In this document: piece by piece, positions 1-5,960 of the stretch
Layout of the letters: each line of letters starts with the position of its first letter
Position numbering within the stretch: the stretch's first letter is position 1
Source of the DNA: Deinococcales bacterium
GTDB lineage: Bacteria; Deinococcota; Deinococci; Deinococcales; Deinococcaceae
NCBI GenBank assembly: GCA_025359705.1
Contig: JANYFS010000364.1
Location: forward strand, 1 to 8,629
Length of the DNA: 8,629 nt
Direction of reading: 5' to 3'
Program-made: the position numbers and the translations under genes
The notes under the pieces: generated by a model
The model's database searches: none
What the model was told of the DNA's origin: nothing
What the model saw: only the letters and a program-made list of their open reading frames with translations

Positions 1-1433
1 CGAGCCTGCAACAAACCCTCAGCCAACTGATGGTGTCGCTCTTGACTGTGCTGGCGATGGTGGGGATGATGTTCAGCATCTCTTGGCTGCTGGCCTTGAT
101 TGCCCTCGTCACCATTCCGCTGTCGATGGTGCTGGCGGGGGCTATCGCCTCGAGATCGCAAAAGCTGTTTGTCAAGCAGTGGCGCAACACCGGCGAACTC
201 AACGGCTTGATCGAGGAAACCTTTAGCGGGCATGGTCTGGTCAAGGTTTTTGGTCGCCAGCGCGAGGTGGATGCCACCTTCAAGGTCAAAAACGATGAGC
301 TGTTTGGTGCGGCCTTCAGCGCCCAATTTATCAGCGGCATCATCATGCCCGCCATGATGTTTTTGGGCAACCTGAACTATGTGGCGATTGCAGTGGTGGG
401 CGGTCTGCGGGTGGCCTCTGGCACGATGTCGCTGGGCAGTGTGCAAGCCTTTATCCAATACTCGAGGCAATTTACCCAGCCCCTGACCCAAATGGCTTCG
501 ATGGCAAATCTGGTGCAATCGGGGGTGGCTTCGGCGGAGCGGGTTTTTCAGGTGCTGGATTCCCAAGAACAGAGCCAAGATCCTGTGGTTTCAAGCGCTC
601 GAGCGACCCACATCACCCATAAACGCGGCGAAGTGCGGTTTGAGGACGTGACTTTTTCCTATGATCCTACCAAACCCTTGATCCAAAATCTAAATTTGCG
701 GGTGCAACCTGGGCAAACCGTCGCCATCGTCGGCCCCACCGGTGCGGGCAAAACCACGTTGGTCAATTTGATCATGCGTTTTTATGAGCTAAACGGCGGG
801 CGCATCACCCTAGACGACACCGACATCAGCAAAATGCCCCGCAAAGATTTGCGCTCGAGCATTGGGATGGTGCTACAAGACACCTGGCTTTTTGCGGGAA
901 CCATCCGTGACAACATCGCCTACGGACGGCTGGGGGCCAGCGAAGCCGAGGTGATGGAAGCCGCTCGAGCCACTTTTGTAGACCGTTTTGTACATGCCCT
1001 GCCACTGGGCTACGACACATTGCTCGATGACGAAGCCAGCAACATCAGCGCGGGCGAAAAGCAATTGCTGACCATCGCTCGAGCCTTTTTGTCCAACCCC
1101 GACCTACTGATCTTGGACGAAGCCACCTCTTCGGTGGATACCCGCACCGAGTTGCTGGTACAACACGCGATGGCTGCACTGCGTTCGGATCGCACCAGTT
1201 TTGTGATCGCTCACCGCTTGTCCACCATTCGAGATGCGGATTTGATTTTGGTGATGGAAGCGGGCCAAATTGTGGAGCAAGGAACCCACAGCCAGTTACT
1301 GGCGGCACAGGGCGCATATGCCAAGCTGTATGCCACCCAATTTAGCAGAGCCTCGAGCGATACAGCCCAAAACGCTCCTGTAGAACGTCCCAAAGCTGCT
1401 GGGATGGGGCAAATGGGGCCACGGCGGGGTTGA
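1..1433 (+). CDS. ABC exporter, fused membrane and ATPase domains (5'-truncated)
   Basis: This is the C-terminal part of an ABC transporter of the exporter (MsbA/MDR-like) type, which pumps an unknown substrate across the cytoplasmic membrane. The frame is open from position 3 with no start, so the gene begins upstream; the ATG at 30 is internal. Counting from that ATG, residues 1-36 and about 100-130 are membrane segments of the transmembrane domain. The nucleotide-binding domain follows: Walker A GPTGAGKTT (235-243), Q-loop Gln283, signature ISAGEKQ (339-345, in place of LSGGQ), Walker B LLILDEATSSVD (359-370) and H-loop His395. All ATPase motifs are intact. The ISAGEKQ signature is common in one half of heterodimeric exporters, so a partner gene may lie just upstream, outside the window. 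The C-terminal tail after about residue 435 is low in complexity (Gln, Gly, Met, Pro). Substrate cannot be told. Confidence 0.95.
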   Translation, partial: SLQQTLSQLMVSLLTVLAMVGMMFSISWLLALIALVTIPLSMVLAGAIASRSQKLFVKQWRNTGELNGLIEETFSGHGLVKVFGRQREVDATFKVKNDELFGAAFSAQFISGIIMPAMMFLGNLNYVAIAVVGGLRVASGTMSLGSVQAFIQYSRQFTQPLTQMASMANLVQSGVASAERVFQVLDSQEQSQDPVVSSARATHITHKRGEVRFEDVTFSYDPTKPLIQNLNLRVQPGQTVAIVGPTGAGKTTLVNLIMRFYELNGGRITLDDTDISKMPRKDLRSSIGMVLQDTWLFAGTIRDNIAYGRLGASEAEVMEAARATFVDRFVHALPLGYDTLLDDEASNISAGEKQLLTIARAFLSNPDLLILDEATSSVDTRTELLVQHAMAALRSDRTSFVIAHRLSTIRDADLILVMEAGQIVEQGTHSQLLAAQGAYAKLYATQFSRASSDTAQNAPVERPKAAGMGQMGPRRG

Positions 1434-1523
1434 TTGGCTCGAGGGTTGACTCGAGCGGTTTCCTCAATTTCGCAGAACGCTGAACCCTTCCGTTTGTATT
1501 TTTCGTTTTAGATTTCACGCACT

Positions 1524-1559
1524 GGGAGGGTTTAAACCCCTCCCAAATCTCATTTTTTT
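1524..1559 (+). terminator. Candidate intrinsic terminator after the ABC exporter
   Basis: A 7-bp GC-rich stem, GGGAGGG (1524-1530) with CCCTCCC (1538-1544), closes a 7-nt loop and is followed after 8 nt by seven T residues (1553-1559). It lies between the convergent exporter and epimerase genes and would stop plus-strand transcription. The gap between stem and T-run is longer than ideal. On the minus strand there is no T-run next to the stem, so any effect on the opposing operon would come from the hairpin alone. Confidence 0.5.
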
Positions 1560-1594
1560 CTGTAATCTACTTTACGCTCGAGAAAAATTATTTT

Positions 1595-2488
1595 TTATTT
1601 GGGCAACAAGATACGCGGTAGCCACGCCTCGAGGGATTCCATTTCCAAACCAAACACTTCGCGGGCGGGGCTGGGGTTGGCGGTGTTTCCTGCTTTAAGC
1701 ATGGAATATTGGTCTTTGGTAATGGGTGGGTTGGGCAGAATCTGCATCAAAGGTACCATCAGATTCATTACAAAAAGCGGCACATGCAGCATGGGTTTTT
1801 TGCGGCCCAAAGCTGCTAGCTCGAGGGATAACAATTCTTTGAAGGTGTACTCGGTGGGGCCAGTTAAATCAAAACTTTGGCCTAAACTTTGGCCCACACT
1901 GTGTGGTAGCTCGAGGGCGCGGACAAAGGCGCGGCTGACATCGCCCACCCACACGGGGCGAAACGGAAACAAACCGTCCCCTATGATTGGAACGATGGGC
2001 GGCAAGCTGACTAGGTTTTTCAGAACATTTCCAAAAAAATCGTCACCTGGGCCAAAAATCAGGCTGGGTCTGAAAATGGTGTAGGGCAAACCACTGGCCT
2101 TGACCGCATTTTCGGCTCGAGCCTTGCTGGAAGAATATCCGCTGGGTGAGTCTAGGGCTGCACCCAAAGCGCTCATATGTACCAACCTCGAGCGGTAGGG
2201 CTTTAATGCCTCGAGCAGATTTTGGGTTCCAACGGTGTGAACTGCCTCAAAGGTCTGGCTTCCCTTTTCCCGAATAATCCCCACCAAATGAATCACTGCT
2301 TCGGGCTGCACGGTATCCACTACACGGCGCACACTGTCGGGATTCGTTACATCCAAAGATATGCCTTGGGCTGAATGCACCTGTTTTCCGCCCCTCGAGC
2401 CTGCAACAACCTGATGCCCTGCCACCAGCAAATCCTGCACCACTGCCTTGCCAACAAAACCTGTCGCTCCTGTGACTAAGACTTTCAT
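1595..2488 (-). CDS. NAD(P)-binding epimerase-like protein, atypical/extended SDR (NDUFA9-like)
   Basis: This is a 297-residue Rossmann-fold protein of the NAD-dependent epimerase/dehydratase superfamily. The N-terminal dinucleotide motif is TGATGFVG (residues 6-13). An acidic residue (Asp46) sits after the second strand region. The active-site pattern includes Ser106 (MSALG) and YSSSK (Tyr118, Lys122), so catalytic residues are present. The middle of the protein (RPSLIFGPGDDF, 140-151) matches the pattern of the atypical SDR group related to complex I subunit NDUFA9, whose bacterial members often have unknown substrates. The ATG overlaps the stop codon of the upstream CRP-like regulator in an ATGA arrangement, so the two are translationally coupled. 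A 12-bp in-frame duplication gives the repeat GQSLGQSF near residue 199. A role in the quinone, lipid or carotenoid chemistry of the operon is possible but not shown. Confidence 0.9.
   Translation of the reverse strand: MKVLVTGATGFVGKAVVQDLLVAGHQVVAGSRGGKQVHSAQGISLDVTNPDSVRRVVDTVQPEAVIHLVGIIREKGSQTFEAVHTVGTQNLLEALKPYRSRLVHMSALGAALDSPSGYSSSKARAENAVKASGLPYTIFRPSLIFGPGDDFFGNVLKNLVSLPPIVPIIGDGLFPFRPVWVGDVSRAFVRALELPHSVGQSLGQSFDLTGPTEYTFKELLSLELAALGRKKPMLHVPLFVMNLMVPLMQILPNPPITKDQYSMLKAGNTANPSPAREVFGLEMESLEAWLPRILLPK
1872..1895 (-). repeat. In-frame 12-bp duplication in the epimerase-like gene
   Basis: AAACTTTGGCCT (1872-1883) is followed at once by AAACTTTGGCCC (1884-1895), encoding the repeat GQSLGQSF on the minus strand. 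One base differs between the copies. Confidence 0.93.
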
Positions 2489-3177
2489 ATCACACCCTGC
2501 AATCCTCGTGATCCCTGTAATTCATCCAATTTGGGCTGGGCAATGATCTGATGCAAGCCATCAATATTTTTGAGGGTGATTTGTCGGTATCCGCTTTCAA
2601 TAAAGCTGGCCTCGCGCAGTTCGGTGATGATCTTGCTCACACTTTCGCGGGTACTAAATGTACCCTCGGCAATGAGTTCGTGAGTCGCCTTGACAAACAG
2701 CAAATTCTCGCCGTCTTCGCCACCTAGTGGGGTATCCGCCAGCTCGAGCAGATAGCGCACCACCCGCTGTTTGAGTTCGCCCGTTTGCAAATGATAGCCA
2801 TACTGCATAGCTCTGCTCATTTGCTCGCTGAGGTTTCGCAGAATCACAGCCGCCTGTGCCACCTCGAGGGTTGCTGGCTCGAGTGGAACCACCAGAGTGC
2901 GGGTCAGCGCCTCCACACCATATTGGTGATGGCAATTTCCCAGTGCCTCTTCGCCAAAATAGTCTCCAGGAAGCAGATGCCGCACAGTCAACACCCGCCC
3001 CTTGAGGGTTACTTTGACCAAACGCAACAAGCCCGTTTCGATGCGAAAGAGGTTAAGTGCAGGGGTTCCTTGACTATAAACCCATTGTCCCCTCATATAC
3101 CGAACCGAACTATTCGGGATTGGATTGTGCATGGAGTCCTGTGCAGTGTGCGATTCGTTCGGGCCATCTAAAGTCAT
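2485..3177 (-). CDS. CRP/FNR-family transcriptional regulator (LdrP-like)
   Basis: This is a 230-residue regulator with an N-terminal cyclic-nucleotide-binding-like beta-roll and a C-terminal winged helix-turn-helix. The beta-roll core is visible as LPGDYFGEEAL (69-79). The HTH is at about 165-194 (THELIAEGTFSTRESVSKII), where the TRESVSK segment matches the CRP recognition helix. The Arg-Ser pair that grips the phosphate of cAMP in E. coli CRP is not seen after the PGDYFGEE motif, which suggests a cAMP-independent protein. No FNR-type cysteine cluster is present. The start at 3177 is chosen because AGGGAG (3190-3185) lies 7 nt upstream; an ATG at 3183 is too close to that ribosome site and one at 3288 has none. 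It lies downstream of the LitR-like gene. In Thermus thermophilus the LitR neighbour LdrP, of the same family, activates carotenoid genes, so an equivalent role is inferred. Confidence 0.88.
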   Translation of the reverse strand: MTLDGPNESHTAQDSMHNPIPNSSVRYMRGQWVYSQGTPALNLFRIETGLLRLVKVTLKGRVLTVRHLLPGDYFGEEALGNCHHQYGVEALTRTLVVPLEPATLEVAQAAVILRNLSEQMSRAMQYGYHLQTGELKQRVVRYLLELADTPLGGEDGENLLFVKATHELIAEGTFSTRESVSKIITELREASFIESGYRQITLKNIDGLHQIIAQPKLDELQGSRGLQGVI

Positions 3178-3265
3178 CAGCATTCTCCCTTTGAAACCAA
3201 CTTTGATTTGAACACAAGCAACGCAAATAACCGCAGTGGGAACAAACCAAGTATCAGCAAAATTT

Positions 3266-3318
3266 ACATTCATACATTTTACATTCATACATTTTAAATC
3301 GGTACATTTTAAATCGGT
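3266..3318. repeat. 15-bp tandem repeats upstream of the CRP-like gene
   Basis: Two identical 15-bp units ACATTCATACATTTT (3266-3280, 3281-3295) are followed at the same period by AAATCGGTACATTTT (3296-3310) and the first 8 bases of a further copy (3311-3318). All three full units end in TACATTTT. The array lies in the untranslated stretch between the LitR-like and CRP-like genes, 90-140 bp before the regulator's start. It may be slippage DNA or may hold promoter or operator elements: on the minus strand each full unit reads AAAATGTA at its start. Confidence 0.85.
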
Positions 3319-3425
3319 GACTCAAAAAAATACTCAAAATTTAAACAACTCGAGGCGAATCGTCTTGCTCAAATGCATAAATTTCAATCTCAAAAAACTA
3401 AATACCATTCGCCATTTAACCAAAC

Positions 3426-4364
3426 TCATACCCCTTTTTGTAAAATATGAATCAACTGACGAATCGCCTGCTGGGTGTTTCCTCCCAGATATTGCCCACC
3501 TAGCTCGAGCGCCATTTCGGGATGCTGATTAAACCAAGCTCCTCCATAAAAAATAGGAATTTTTAGACTGCTTAACTCAAATAATTGGGCTTTAAGTGCA
3601 TTTATAGATTTCTCCGAACCCACACTAATCAGTAGTGCTTGAGATTTACGATTTTGGGTATAGTGCATCAAATCTGCGAGTGGAGTATTGGCTCCCAAAT
3701 AGTACACACCTACTCCACTGCGTTTCAACATCACCGAAAGCATTAAAGCGCCAATTTCATGATGCTCTTCGGGGCCACAAGCCACCACCACCGACAATCC
3801 TATTTTGGGTTGACCCACGCGGTCAAGCAGGATTTGCAACTTGCCTCGCAAATAGGTACTGGCCTGATGTTCGTCCGCAATACTGATTTCTCCACGCTGC
3901 CAACGCTCTCCAAAGCCCACCAAAGCGGGTTCTATAATGTGGGTTAGTACATCATCAACCGAATAGAGTTGGTAACATTCCTCGAGCCAGTAATTGGCCT
4001 CTTCATAGTCGCTTTGCAAAGTTGAAGCAATCAATAGCTCTACATAATCCAGCAGCACTCGAGGTTGTTTGGTGGGAATATTCTCTTCACTCGAGTGGAT
4101 GAGCAGAGTGGTCTCCAGATTCAAGCACAATTCCACCGCACGGCTGACACTGATTCCATCCTGAATTCGGGCCTTGATGAAATGGATCTGTTGCAGATCC
4201 ACCTCGCTATAAAGTCGGTAGCCATTAGCCCCCCGCTGGGGTCTGGGCAAACCGTAGCGCCGTTCCCATTGGCGCAGTGTGGTGGCTGGAACAGCGGTGC
4301 GACCTTCCACTTCGTTAGCGGTGTAAAGTCCAGTAGAATTGGGAGAATAAGGTTTGTCCAACAC
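3426..4364 (-). CDS. litR: B12-dependent MerR-family photoregulator, LitR/CarH type
   Basis: This is a 312-residue regulator that should use adenosylcobalamin to sense light and repress DNA in the dark. Domains: a MerR-type winged HTH (about 13-60, with TTLRQWERRYGLPRP at 28-42 and NGYRLYS at 47-53); a helical bundle (about 100-180) with the CarH signature W-x9-EH (Trp155, Glu165, His166), whose Trp covers the adenosyl group; and a B12-binding Rossmann domain (about 187-312) with the ExHxxG motif (Glu200, His202, Gly205). His202 would be the lower cobalt ligand, and further B12-domain glycines are seen in GGAW (274-277) and LGG (293-295). The residue after the Trp is Gln156, whereas Thermus CarH has a His there (His132). 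The start is a GTG with AAGGAG (4376-4371) 6 nt upstream. The gene precedes the CRP-like gene and is divergent from the prenyltransferase. Confidence 0.93.
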   Translation of the reverse strand: MLDKPYSPNSTGLYTANEVEGRTAVPATTLRQWERRYGLPRPQRGANGYRLYSEVDLQQIHFIKARIQDGISVSRAVELCLNLETTLLIHSSEENIPTKQPRVLLDYVELLIASTLQSDYEEANYWLEECYQLYSVDDVLTHIIEPALVGFGERWQRGEISIADEHQASTYLRGKLQILLDRVGQPKIGLSVVVACGPEEHHEIGALMLSVMLKRSGVGVYYLGANTPLADLMHYTQNRKSQALLISVGSEKSINALKAQLFELSSLKIPIFYGGAWFNQHPEMALELGGQYLGGNTQQAIRQLIHILQKGV

Positions 4365-4513
4365 AAAAAGCTCCTTGGCGAATGAGCAAAATAACCGAAC
4401 TTAAGATGTACAGATTTAAGTGATAGCAAAAGAGCAAAACCAGTAGAAAACCCGTATAGACCCCTGTCGGTTAGCACAGGATTTCCAGAGCAGAGGACAG
4501 GGTTTGAAATAAA

Positions 4514-4524
4514 GTGATTTTCAC
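4514..4524. promoter_or_regulatory. Short dyad, possible activator site
   Basis: GTGA-TTT-TCAC is a perfect 4+4 dyad located about 15 bp upstream of the candidate LitR operator. GTGA/TCAC half-sites are typical of CRP-family proteins, but the usual spacer is 6-8 bp, not 3. A second overlapping dyad, TGAAA (4505-4509) with TTTCA (4519-4523), is also present. It could be bound by the CRP-like regulator encoded nearby; the evidence is only positional. Confidence 0.25.
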
Positions 4525-4537
4525 CCTATGTTCGAGT

Positions 4538-4567
4538 CTGTACATACTTTGTACAATGTTTGAATAC
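4538..4567 (+). promoter_or_regulatory. Candidate LitR/CarH operator (11-bp direct repeats)
   Basis: Two direct repeats matching nTnTACAn, CTGTACAT (4538-4545) and TTGTACAA (4549-4556), are exactly 11 bp apart. A third box at the same register, TTGAATAC (4560-4567), is degenerate and overlaps the candidate -35 hexamer TTGAAT. The Thermus CarH operator is described as tandem nTnTACAn repeats with 11-bp spacing overlapping the -35 element, so spacing, sequence and position all agree. The B12-type regulator encoded next door is the expected ligand. Binding is inferred. Confidence 0.68.
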
Positions 4568-4590
4568 TATTTTCCGTGAGATTGTATACA
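4560..4590 (+). promoter_or_regulatory. Candidate sigma-70-type promoter for the prenyltransferase
   Basis: TTGAAT (4560-4565) can serve as a -35 box. The -10 is less clear: TGTATA (4583-4588) at a 17-bp spacer or TATACA (4585-4590) at 19 bp. Transcription would start near 4597 and leave a leader of about 330 nt before the chosen start codon at 4927. The -10 region coincides with the palindrome TGTATACA, which also contains a TnTACA box. Confidence 0.4.
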
Positions 4591-4748
4591 TGTTGTGTGG
4601 CATCTCGGACATTCGGAAACTTGGACAACCTTTTGGATAAACGAATGACCCGCTTTGATCCACCTTGCCGCAGCCACAACCACTCGAGGGCCAGAAGTCT
4701 TCCAAAGCCAGACGAAAGCCCCTACCTCGGCTCGAGGCTAGCTCTATA

Positions 4749-4784
4749 CTGACTTCTGTACTGACTTCTGTACTGACTTCTGTG
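4749..4784. repeat. Three tandem copies of a 12-bp unit
   Basis: CTGACTTCTGTA is repeated at 4749-4760 and 4761-4772, with a third copy at 4773-4784 that differs only in its last base (G for A). It lies in the presumed leader of the prenyltransferase mRNA. Near-identity of the copies suggests recent expansion. Confidence 0.92.
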
Positions 4785-4788
4785 CTGG

Positions 4789-4828
4789 GTCATCCATACC
4801 GAGTCATCCATACCGAATCATCCATTGA
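4789..4828. repeat. 14-bp tandem repeats
   Basis: GTCATCCATACCGA occurs twice without a mismatch (4789-4802, 4803-4816) and is followed by a shortened, altered copy ATCATCCATTGA (4817-4828). It starts only 4 bp after the 12-bp array, but the unit sequence is unrelated. Confidence 0.92.
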
Positions 4829-4926
4829 GCATTTTTTAGGGTTGCGCTTTCTTGTATTTTGGCAAGCAACCTATTCAGATAGCAAAAATTTCAGATAGCA
4901 AAAGTGTAGTGCTGCAAGGACATAAG

Positions 4927-5862
4927 GTGACACGGGTGTTTGGATTTGAAACAGAAAAACAAGTGAACGTGAATACTCAAAAAATCCCTCAAGCCTACGC
5001 ATTCTTGCCGCCGTTCGTGCAGTCTTTTTGGCATTTGGCAGGTCGCAGCCTGCTGATCTCGAGGCCCGCGTTGTGGATCAATACTCTAGGCAGTGCAGTG
5101 GTTGCTCTGTGGCTGAGTGGGCAACTGTGGTCCAACAATCCGCTGTGGTGGTGCGCCTTAATTTGGCTAAGCTTGCCCTTTAACCTATTGATCTACGGCA
5201 TCAACGACCTGTGCGACCAAACCGAAGATGCCCACAATCCCCGCAAAGGCGGCTGGGGTGGGGCGCGGCTCGAGCCAGGTGAGAATTCATGGTTGTTGTG
5301 GGTGATTGTGCTGTGCAATGCCCCTTTTGTCATCGTTCTCTCGAGCAAAGTGGGTTGGGGTTTGATGCTTGCGGTGCTGCTTTTTATCGCCTATTCCCTG
5401 CCCCCACTGCGCTTTAAAGCCCGCCCCTTTTGGGATTCGCTCTCCAATGTGGCCTACGCTCTGCCTTTGCTGTGGGTTCCCGCACTATTTGGCACAACTC
5501 CCAACTATTTGGCACTGAGTGGGCTGATGTGTTGGTCGGTGGGCAAGCACGCCTTTGATGCGGCGCAAGACAGCGAAATGGATCGCTCGAGCGGAATCCA
5601 AACCATTGCTACGGTTTTGGGTATTAGGGGAGCGGGTTTATGGTCTGGCATGTGGTTTTTTGCAGCGGCCCTGATCCTAAGTTTGCTACACCCGTTGGTT
5701 GGTTTGGCGGTGCTACTGATCAGCGGAACCCTATGCTTCAAACTCTGGAAAACCCCCACCCTCGAGCGAGCCGCCCAACTTTATCTGGCTTCGGTAATTA
5801 GCCCGTGGTTGATTGGAATGGTGGCAGGGGTTTTGTTGGTAGCGCATCTGGTAAGAGGGTGA
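4927..5862 (+). CDS. UbiA-family prenyltransferase, lycopene elongase-like
   Basis: This is a 311-residue integral membrane prenyltransferase. Both Mg-diphosphate motifs are present: NDLCDQTED (93-101; Asn93, Asp94, Asp97, Asp101) followed by NPRKGG, and DAAQDSEMD (211-219) followed by GIQTIATVLG. The YSLPPLRFKARP segment (156-167) lies between them. Hydrophobic stretches cover most of the rest, consistent with a multi-helix UbiA fold. The pairing of NPRKGG after the first motif with the KHAFDAAQD-type second motif resembles the lycopene elongases that make C50 carotenoids more than the UbiA or MenA quinone enzymes; this is from memory of the family. The start is a GTG with AAGGA (4916-4920) 6 nt before it. 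A TTG at 4852 would add 25 residues but lacks a good ribosome site. Being divergent from a LitR-like photoregulator, with a candidate operator in between, fits light-induced carotenoid synthesis. A role in quinone synthesis is not excluded. Confidence 0.9.
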   Translation: MTRVFGFETEKQVNVNTQKIPQAYAFLPPFVQSFWHLAGRSLLISRPALWINTLGSAVVALWLSGQLWSNNPLWWCALIWLSLPFNLLIYGINDLCDQTEDAHNPRKGGWGGARLEPGENSWLLWVIVLCNAPFVIVLSSKVGWGLMLAVLLFIAYSLPPLRFKARPFWDSLSNVAYALPLLWVPALFGTTPNYLALSGLMCWSVGKHAFDAAQDSEMDRSSGIQTIATVLGIRGAGLWSGMWFFAAALILSLLHPLVGLAVLLISGTLCFKLWKTPTLERAAQLYLASVISPWLIGMVAGVLLVAHLVRG

Positions 5863-5891
5863 GTCGCTGCGCTCGAGTGTAAGAGGGTAAG
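5851..5891. repeat. Direct repeat of a 13-bp segment at the prenyltransferase stop codon
   Basis: GTAAGAGGGTGAG (5851-5863), which carries the last codons and the TGA stop, recurs as GTAAGAGGGTAAG (5879-5891) 28 bp further on with one mismatch. A CTCGAG lies between the copies. It looks like a local duplication of the gene's end. Confidence 0.75.
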
Positions 5892-5926
5892 AAAAAGCTC
5901 GAGTTGTTTACTTTTTACTGCTTTTT
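5892..5926. terminator. Weak candidate bidirectional terminator
   Basis: AAAAAGC (5892-5898) can pair with GCTTTTT (5920-5926) around a 21-nt loop, between the convergent prenyltransferase and miaA genes. The stem is A/T-rich and the loop long, so this is a weak candidate; the surrounding plus strand is T-rich (5905-5933). No better hairpin was seen in this 97-bp gap. Confidence 0.25.
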
Positions 5927-5933
5927 ATCTTTT

Positions 5934-5960
5934 ACGAATAACGAATAACGAATAACGAAT
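5934..5960. repeat. Four tandem copies of a 7-bp unit abutting the miaA stop
   Basis: ACGAATA is repeated at 5934, 5941 and 5948, with a fourth copy ACGAAT at 5955-5960. The last base of the array is the first base of the complement of the miaA TAA stop codon. Heptamer tandem repeats of this kind are typical of slippage-prone intergenic DNA. Confidence 0.93.

Larger units (their letters stand above)
4365..4926. other. Regulatory intergenic region between litR and the prenyltransferase
   Basis: About 560 bp separate the two divergent start codons. From left to right it holds the litR ribosome site, a TGTACA box (4407-4412), a long-range dyad CCCTGTC/GACAGGG (4462-4468 with 4496-4502), a short dyad GTGA-N3-TCAC (4514-4524), the two 11-bp-spaced TACA boxes with a candidate promoter (4538-4590), a palindrome TGTATACA (4583-4590), two families of short tandem repeats (4749-4828) and the prenyltransferase ribosome site (4916-4920). 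No convincing gene was found. CTCGAG, frequent elsewhere, is absent from 4096 to 4682. Confidence 0.8.

Noticed and set aside
1599..2084. Plus-strand frame opposite the epimerase-like gene
   Set aside because: It is antisense to a gene with intact SDR motifs and carries no protein motif of its own.
3178..3288. Longer CRP-like protein starting at the ATG at 3288
   Set aside because: That ATG lies inside the 15-bp repeat array and has no ribosome site, and the extra 37 residues do not resemble the family. The ATG at 3177 has AGGGAG at 7 nt.
4462..4502. CCCTGTC/GACAGGG hairpin as a riboswitch or terminator
   Set aside because: The stem is only 7 bp with a 27-nt loop, there is no T-run, and no known riboswitch fold, including the cobalamin box, could be recognised.
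4645..4752. A 35-residue open frame in the litR-prenyltransferase gap
   Set aside because: No ribosome site and no recognisable features; its stop lies within the 12-bp repeat array. Probably chance.
4749..4828. CRISPR-like array
   Set aside because: Units of 12-14 bp are directly abutting with no spacers and no cas genes nearby.
4665..4898. A 77-residue frame containing a triple LTSV repeat
   Set aside because: It starts at a TTG without a ribosome site, and the peptide repeat is only the 12-bp DNA repeat read through. No family resemblance.
4852..4926. Prenyltransferase starting at the TTG at 4852
   Set aside because: The start codon is rare and lacks a well-spaced ribosome site. The GTG at 4927 has AAGGA 6 nt upstream and gives a normal UbiA N-terminus.
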